Positions 58,101-64,000 of a stretch of 64,000 nt of DNA are shown piece after piece. The first letter of the stretch is position 1; each line of letters starts with the position of its first letter. The stretch is from positions 7,129,459-7,193,458 of the forward strand of contig NC_064039.1 in assembly GCF_932526225.1 (NCBI RefSeq), in the 5' to 3' direction. Source of the stretch: Nematostella vectensis (taxonomy: Eukaryota > Cnidaria > Anthozoa > Actiniaria > Edwardsiidae). A model generated the notes under the pieces. That model saw only the letters and a list, made by a program, of their open reading frames with translations, was not told the origin of the DNA and searched no databases. The position numbers and the translations under genes were made by a program.

Positions 58101-60818
58101 TCCCCTTACCTATTAGAGTGATGTGCCGCTGTACACCTGTCCCCTTACCTATTAGAGTGATGTGCCTCTGTACACCTGTCCCCTTACCTATTAGAGTGAT
58201 GTGCCGCTGTACACCTGTCCCCTTTACCTATTAGAGTGATGTGCCGCTGTACACCTGTCCCCTTACCTATTAGAGTGATGTGTCGCTGTACACCTGTCCC
58301 CTTACCTATTAGAGTGCAGTGCCGCTGTACACCTGTCCCCTTACCTATTAGAGTGCTGTGCCGCTGTACACTTGTCCCCTTACCTATTAGAGTGATGTGC
58401 CGCTGTACACCTGTCCCCTTACCTATTAGAGTGATGTGCCGCTGTACACCTGTCCCCTTACCTATTAGAGTGATGTGCCGCTGTACACCTGTCCCCTTAC
58501 CTATTAGAGTGATGTGCTGCTGTACACCTGTCCCCTTACCTATTAGAGTGATGTGCCGCTGTACACCTGTCCCCTTACCTATTAGAGTGATGTGCCGCTG
58601 TACACCTGTCCCCTTACCTATTAGAGTGCTGTGCCGCTGTACACCTGTCCCCTTACCTATTAGAGTGCTGTGCCGCTGTACACTTGTCCCCTTACCTATT
58701 AGAGTGCTGTGCCGCTGTACACCTGTCCCCTTACCTATTAGAGTGCTGTGCCGCTGTACACCTGTCCCCTTACCTATTAGAGTGCTGTGCCGCTGTACAC
58801 CTGTCCCCTTACCTATTAGAGTGATGTGGTACACCTGTCCCCTTACCTATTAGAGTGATGTGCCGCTGTACACCTGTCCCCTTACCTATTAGAGTGCAGT
58901 GCCGCTGTACACCTGTCCCCTTACCTATTAGAGTGATGTGCCGCTGTACACCTGTCCCCTTACCTATTAGAGTGATGTGCCGCTGTACACCTGTCCCCTT
59001 ACCTATTAGAGTGCTGTGCCGCTGTACACCTGTCCCCTTACCTATTAGAGTGCTGTGCCGCTGTACACTTGTCCCCTTACCTATTAGAGTGCTGTGCCGC
59101 TGTACACCTGTCCCCTTACCTATTAGAGTGATGTGCCGCTGTACACCTGTCCCCTTACCTATTAGAGTGATGTGCCGCTGTACACCTGTCCCCTTACCTA
59201 TTAGAGTGCTGTGCCGCTGTACACCTGTCCCCTTACCTATTAGAGTGCTGTGCCGCTGTACACCTGTCCCCTTACCTATTAGAGTGCTGTGCCGCTGTAC
59301 ACCTGTCCCCTTACCTATTAGAGTGCTGTGCCGCTGTACACCTGTCCCCTTACCTATTAGAGTGATGTGCCGCTGTACACATGTCCCCTTACCTATTAGA
59401 GTGCTGTGCCGCTGTCTGCTCCTGTTGTTTGGTCGCATACTTCACCACAAGGGCACTACCAAGTATTTCAAGCTGGTGAAGCCTACGTAATGCCTGTACA
59501 AATAGGGAGCATCAGTTTTAATAACATGTTACTTTGGCTAGGCATCAGGAGAGAGGGAGGCTTGCATTAACTTATTAAGTTATCTGGAAAAGGACAGAAA
59601 GCCTTTGTTTAGGTATACCCCAATCTATCTCACAAACTGCACACGTGCTAGTTGTCCACCATGGATACGCTATATGCAATCAGGTATGAACCCAGGAGTA
59701 GCTGAGAGGGGCAGGTTAAGATATAGCCTGAGTTATCAGATGGCACGTGATCATTCGTTTCACTTCCTCTCCCTTTCCCATCTGATTACCTTTGCGAGAA
59801 ACTGTGTTTCACAAATCAGAGCAAGGATAATACCTCTGCTGAAACGGAAATATGCTGAGAATGTGCTAGTCACTTACAAGCTGGGGACGTCGTTCTACCA
59901 GTACGAGAATTCAACCAGGCTTTGGTGTTAGCATGTAGAAAGCTTAAATAACATTACTTATTTATTCCTCGAGGAAAAGAAAGCCATAACAGCTATGCTT
60001 TCACAAAACAACTTCTTATGGCAGTTCTGATTGGCTAGTGTGATACAAAGGCTCACAAAATCATATGACATCACAGAACACGGTTTCTCACAAAGGTAAT
60101 CAGACGGGAAAGGGACAGGAAGTGAAACAAACGTTCACTTGCCGTCTGATAAATCAGGCTAGTTAAAATATCGACAAGTTTCCCTCCAATCAGAATACAG
60201 CGCCCAGCATTACGTACCTTAGAGGCTGTTGTATCATCTGGGAACTCTACAAATGCTGTATCTCGCTGTAAAAGTAAAGTGCCTTAACTCAACAAAAGTG
60301 GACTTGACACCAACTGCAGACAACACCCAACATCTCATAGAAACGACAACAGGCAATCTTTAGACATACAATAAGTTTACCTGTTAGCCCTTTAAGCCCA
60401 CTAAGAAACCATATGTGCGTTACAGTCGATGAAATAGTGCAACAAATTGATAAATCCAACAGCTGTGATGACCATTTAACATCAAAATTGGGATAAATCT
60501 GAGTGACAGGTTTACATCTAATTTTGTCTGTGGGTCTACTCATTGCCAGAACTAAACTCTCCAACACATTTTGGGGGTTATTCAAATTAATTGAGAATTT
60601 TATGTTTAGGCAAGACACAGAACACTTACCGCATGACGGCAAAACAACTCTACATAAATTCGCGTTCATCGACTTACCATTTTGCCACTTCGACCCATGC
60701 ATATCACGCTACGAGCGCCGAAATGCTTGAAAAAGTCCTCTTTATCTGCATTTGACAGAACGTTCGGGAGATGTCGCACAAACAGCTTGCAGTAGTCTTT
60801 CCTTGAATCCGCCGCCAT
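52114..60818 (-). CDS. RNPC3: RNPC3, U11/U12-65K protein of the minor spliceosome
   Basis: 466-aa ortholog of RNPC3 (human 517 aa), which binds U12 snRNA through its C-terminal RRM and bridges the U11/U12 di-snRNP. Eleven exons, high to low: 60678-60818, 60218-60265, 59393-59493, 56484-56594, 56194-56305, 55124-55192, 53820-53926, 53041-53456, 52787-52881, 52562-52620, 52114-52255; 1401 nt with consistent phases. N-terminal RRM: KLFVRHLPNVLS, RDTAFVEFPDD, RRLHQLEILGSALVVKYA. Middle: YLYPPPTASILTNIAHTLA, VLHLMNKMNLPAPFG, acidic YLSSEESEIESDEEEKE. C-terminal RRM: SRLYVKNLSRQVEDKDLMYV, FDIRLMKEGRMKGQAFVTLP, YMLHGKPIVIV; it stops right there, so the human C-terminal tail is absent. All introns look U2-type. 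Intron 3 holds a giant array of the exon 3 end; intron 6 holds a donor-adjacent array. Confidence 0.96.
54060..55117 (-). repeat. Composite tandem array (73-bp and 20-bp units) in RNPC3 intron 6
   Basis: About nine units of roughly 73 bp (GGCCAAGCATTGCTGACTAT... on plus) fill 54060-54690, and about 21 units of 20 bp (TACATCCTTGAGAGTGGATA on plus) fill 54690-55103. The 20-bp sequence is itself part of the 73-bp unit. In the sense strand the unit starts about 8 nt after the exon 6 donor (GTAAGTG|TGATTACTG). Every unit contains ATATCCAC in the sense direction. Confidence 0.92.
56839..59410 (-). repeat. 39-bp tandem array: 66 copies of the RNPC3 exon 3 end plus its donor
   Basis: The unit in the sense strand is GTAAGGGGACAGGTGT followed by ACAGCGGCACAGCACTCTAATAG. 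The latter is the real last 23 nt of exon 3, where it encodes TAAQHSN plus AG. From the true donor at 59393 to the most distant copy at 56867 there are 65 intervals, allowing for two 5-bp deletions (57190, 58827) and one inserted base (58224). Open frames of 200-340 codons on both strands are artefacts of the 39-bp period. Confidence 0.96.
59725..60161. mobile_element. 437-bp MITE with about 95-bp arms and 10-bp target duplication, RNPC3 intron 2
   Basis: Terminal arms (AGCCTGAGTTATCAGA... and its complement ending ...AAATCAGGCT) pair over about 95 bp, with the block CTGATTACCTTTG shared. Flanks GTTAAGATAT (59715-59724) and GTTAAAATAT (60162-60171) form a 10-bp target duplication with one mismatch, suggesting a Mutator-like family. 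No gene inside. Confidence 0.8.
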
Positions 60819-63800
60819 CTTGGGACTTCTAATAGAATCCGCTGAAATAGTACCGTGGACGCATGAAACGCGATCGATTTCCTTTCGTTGTCGGGGGCAT
60901 TCTTATCAGTAATGTCTCTTAAGTAAAATAAAAATATCATTGTGTTTGATAAAAAAAAAACACGTCCACTTCAAAATGTATAGAAACAGTGCATAAAAAA
61001 CGTTTCATTCTTCGTCATTTACATCCTAGTTCATGTCTGATTAGCTGTCTTCCTCGCTCTCTTTAATTTCTTTTCTCGTGCATCGCTTTCCTTGCAAGGA
61101 GAAGATCGATAAGCCCAATTTGCTTCTTCTGCATCATATATAGCATCAACCATTATCAGGTTGCAACCTGGATTTGGTCGCATCTTTGTGAAAATTGAGT
61201 GCCTTCACTTTTTCTGAATTAATGTTTTCTAGCCAATTCCTTGACCTCCACTTCCTGCCAGCTCGAAGCTAATCTCTTGCCCGTGTTTCTTTGACGATTT
61301 TATGGAACTACAATCCTGGAGAAAACATATGAATAGAGACAAATTCATTCGGTCAATCTAAATTTTGAATTTTGAGGGTAGGGTTTTTATTAGTTTGCGT
61401 TGAAAGCCGAACTTTATCCCGAAAAAGACGGAATTTTATACGGGGTAATGTTTGGCTTGTCCACGCAGGCTAGTTAGTTGTTTTCGATACCCTTTTATTA
61501 CTGTTCATCGGACTCAGGCGCGATTACAGCTCTGAACACTTTCGCCCCAATTAACAGAATAACTCTAAACATTTGACCTGTTTATGTAAACAGGTGTAAA
61601 TAGGTCTGTGTCCGTGCCTAGATCTCATTCGAGAAAAAGCGTCTATTTGAAGGGCGCGTTTTGAAACGATACACTTTTTTTATAAGAACCTTTTTTATAA
61701 GAACATTCTTAGAACGACCCAGCTCTACGGAAAATTAGACATTATTATAAAAAAGTTTGATGCGATTCTCATGGATACGTAAACGTCAAATGTATTTTCG
61801 TCCCCTCCTATGATTCTATGGATAGCATTAACAACTTCTGCTTTACAAAGAAAAGGATAAAACATGAAAAAGCGGAGTTTAATATGAAAATGTCTGTTCG
61901 ACACCCGATGAGTACTTTTAAATGAAATACCCATGTCTGACCTCGGGAAGAACTGATAGGCGAAAGTTACTTAATTACGACGTAATGGGCAAAAGAAACT
62001 ATCCTCATGTAGCCTGCGGCCTAACTTTCCCAGCTGGCAGGGGGCTGACGTCTCCATAAAGCCTTTGGGTATATTGTATTGATGTGCATCATAGCAAGTC
62101 GCAAGTAGAAAAAGCATTCATCCATCAGACTCACTGACTACCACAATGGTAAAGCAATACAGTAATGGACAATGGAGCAGACGATTCAAGGGCTAGTCAT
62201 ACAAAAGCATGAACGATTGCAGTAATTGAAACCGTCAAAACAGGTAGCAAAAAGGGGAGGGGCTTTGAGATTAAAAGCCTTGAAATCATACCTGTAATTG
62301 GGTACGCGTGAACGAAGAGGGCAAACTCACCTGCTTATAGATGGGTGTTCTCGATTATGCCATCTATTTAACGTAAATATCAGAAACTATTTCATCTCAG
62401 GCTGTTTTTAAATCTCCAGATAACTTCCTTTTGTCGAGAAGGATCAAATTCTTGGATATAATATTCATTCACAAAAATGTGCAACTAATTATTCAAAGCG
62501 CTAAATATTTCTTTTCCATCCCAGAGATACTTTGTTATCAACATTTCAAAAAACAATGGTGCATAAAAGCGAAAAAAATTGAACAGCATGGCTATCTTTA
62601 AATATATAAATCTAAACTATCTTCTTTTACTTGTTGACTACACTGTACATTATTAACATACCATGCAGACACTATTATAATTATACAGACTAATTCATAA
62701 ATATTAAATTCAAATGGTGGCAAAAACTGCCCAAAGCATGACTTATATATTTCTATATTTCTTTCCTTTTTTTTATTTTAATGGAAATACAAGATAACCT
62801 TATTGAATATTCCCAACATAGTATAAAATACAATTTTGCAATAAAATTTAATTGTTATCTTCGTATGGGATCAATCACAGCACCAGTGTTAACAAGATTG
62901 TGTGAGAAAAAACTTGAATGTTGTGAATTCAATGTAAGACATGTCTAGATGTAGGCTTACCCTGATGGAAATTATTTTTTGAAATATTCAGCCATTCTGA
63001 TCTATATTTTCTACACAAATATAGAAGTGTAGAAGTAGAAATGTAAAAGTATTAAATTATACTCTTAGAGTTCTTCTAATCTCAAGTATGTGTTAACTCA
63101 GATAAAACTGCCTTTGCATTCCACTTATGTTCCCATGATTTCAAGATCAATTTTTGTCACATTATTTTGTAAACTTTGCTTTCAATATTGAGACAACGCT
63201 GATCCAAAATTACTTACTATGCAAGTTATAAAAGACATTTTCAGTTGAACTGACACTAATTTGAGTCTTCTGTACAAGACCAAAAGACAAGGACTAGGAA
63301 TCTGAAAGATTGGACTGAAAAATTAACATGTTTCTGGCAAGAAAATTGCCAAACCAAAATAACAATGTTAAAGTTCAAGAAAAACACTATCTCCAGGTTT
63401 TTAGGTCTAGTAGTATAGTTGGTTACATAAGTACACTTCCTTCAAAAACAAAGAATCCCCTTCCTGCTTTCTATTCTTATGTTAAAAATGTATATTGATT
63501 GAGGTTTGCATGCAGTAAAAAAATACTTGGATTATAATTTCTAAAGTTAAGAAGCTTTTGGAGTTTATACCAACTGGATTAGGGAAACCACTGATGACAA
63601 AGGAAATGAGATCAAGTAATCTTTGTAGTAATATCCACTAAATATCAGAGGTTAGAATAAAGTTAACATCTAATTGAATGTCAGTGACCTTGGTTACTGA
63701 TACTTCCTGTATAATCTCCATTGGTCAATCAACACAGCATTAATTATCTGTCACTAAAAATATTTATTTACAAACCATAACTAAACTATTGGTCGAGCTA

Positions 63801-64000
63801 AGTTTTAACCCTTATGGGAGAAAAGCTAAGGAAAACAGAAAAAAGGAAAAAAAATACAAAAATATTAAAAAACTTTGTAAGGGGGGGGGGGGGGGGGAGG
63901 AGGGGGTCAAGGGCCAGCTTTGAAAAATAAAATAAAATTTGAAAATCAATAAAAAATGATGACCATGTATGTTTTTCATACCTGTCAACTCTTCCGCATT
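60819..64000. other. Upstream of RNPC3; no gene seen
   Basis: AT-rich, without supported exons. RNPC3 promoter elements should lie just above 60818; GATAACAAT-like or TATA signals are not distinctive. A run of about 20 G lies near 63881-63900. The last 25 bases (ACCTGTCAACTCTTCCGCATT) look like the start of a dispersed repeat cut by the window edge. Confidence 0.4.

Noticed and set aside
57221..59490. Open frames of 200-340 codons on both strands (CRCTPVPLPIRV repeats and the complement)
   Set aside because: They are the 39-bp array of RNPC3 intron 3; the period is divisible by three, so frames stay open by construction. Frames break wherever one unit has an indel.
52114..60818. U12-type introns in the minor-spliceosome gene RNPC3
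   Set aside because: All ten introns begin GT and show ordinary U2-type donors; none has ATATCCTT or GTATCCTT at the junction.

Overview
Animal (metazoan) nuclear DNA, most likely from an anthozoan cnidarian such as a sea anemone or coral. The reasons are short-intron genes with strict GT-AG boundaries, single-exon class A GPCRs of the kind expanded in cnidarians, a CR1/L2-like LINE, many small inverted-repeat elements and very dense minisatellites. The phylum-level placement is inference; no species marker is present. I saw no tRNA, rRNA or snRNA gene.

Layout. 1-9.6 kb: two small inverted-repeat elements, an intronless class A GPCR (minus), and two paralogous small intronless genes (minus) of unknown family that share 14-3-3-like and PP1-docking-like motifs. 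11-16 kb: a second class A GPCR (minus) whose start codon lies 18 bp from the 3' tail of an almost intact CR1/L2-like LINE. 17.6-29.8 kb: CFAP206 (minus, 17 exons, 626 aa), a ciliary radial-spoke protein. 29.8-30.1 kb: a 292-bp head-to-head promoter. 30.1-41.8 kb: TAPT1 (plus, 14 exons, 673 aa), with a nested transposon in intron 7 and repeats in intron 11. 44.9-50.3 kb: a two-exon class C (mGluR/CaSR-like) GPCR. 52.1-60.8 kb: RNPC3 (minus, 11 exons, 466 aa), the U11/U12-65K protein of the minor spliceosome. 60.8-64 kb: no gene seen.

The outstanding feature is the repeats. Four introns in two unrelated genes carry long, nearly identical tandem arrays whose unit is the 3' end of the preceding coding exon plus its own 5' splice site: CFAP206 exon 13 (28 x 60 bp), exon 14 (14 x 34 bp), exon 15 (18 x 83 bp) and RNPC3 exon 3 (66 x 39 bp). 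Two more arrays hug splice sites without exon sequence: the branch-point region of CFAP206 intron 16 (24 x 40 bp), and RNPC3 intron 6 beginning about 8 nt after the donor. Each exon-derived array multiplies a 5' splice site in the sense orientation, 13 to 66 times. In all four, removing a short GT...AG spacer from each unit leaves an in-frame peptide. This splice-site-anchored amplification is the best candidate here for a previously undescribed phenomenon. The very long open frames in these arrays are artefacts of repeat units divisible by three.

CFAP206 and TAPT1, both tied to cilia, probably share a bidirectional promoter. The other genes look like independent neighbours.
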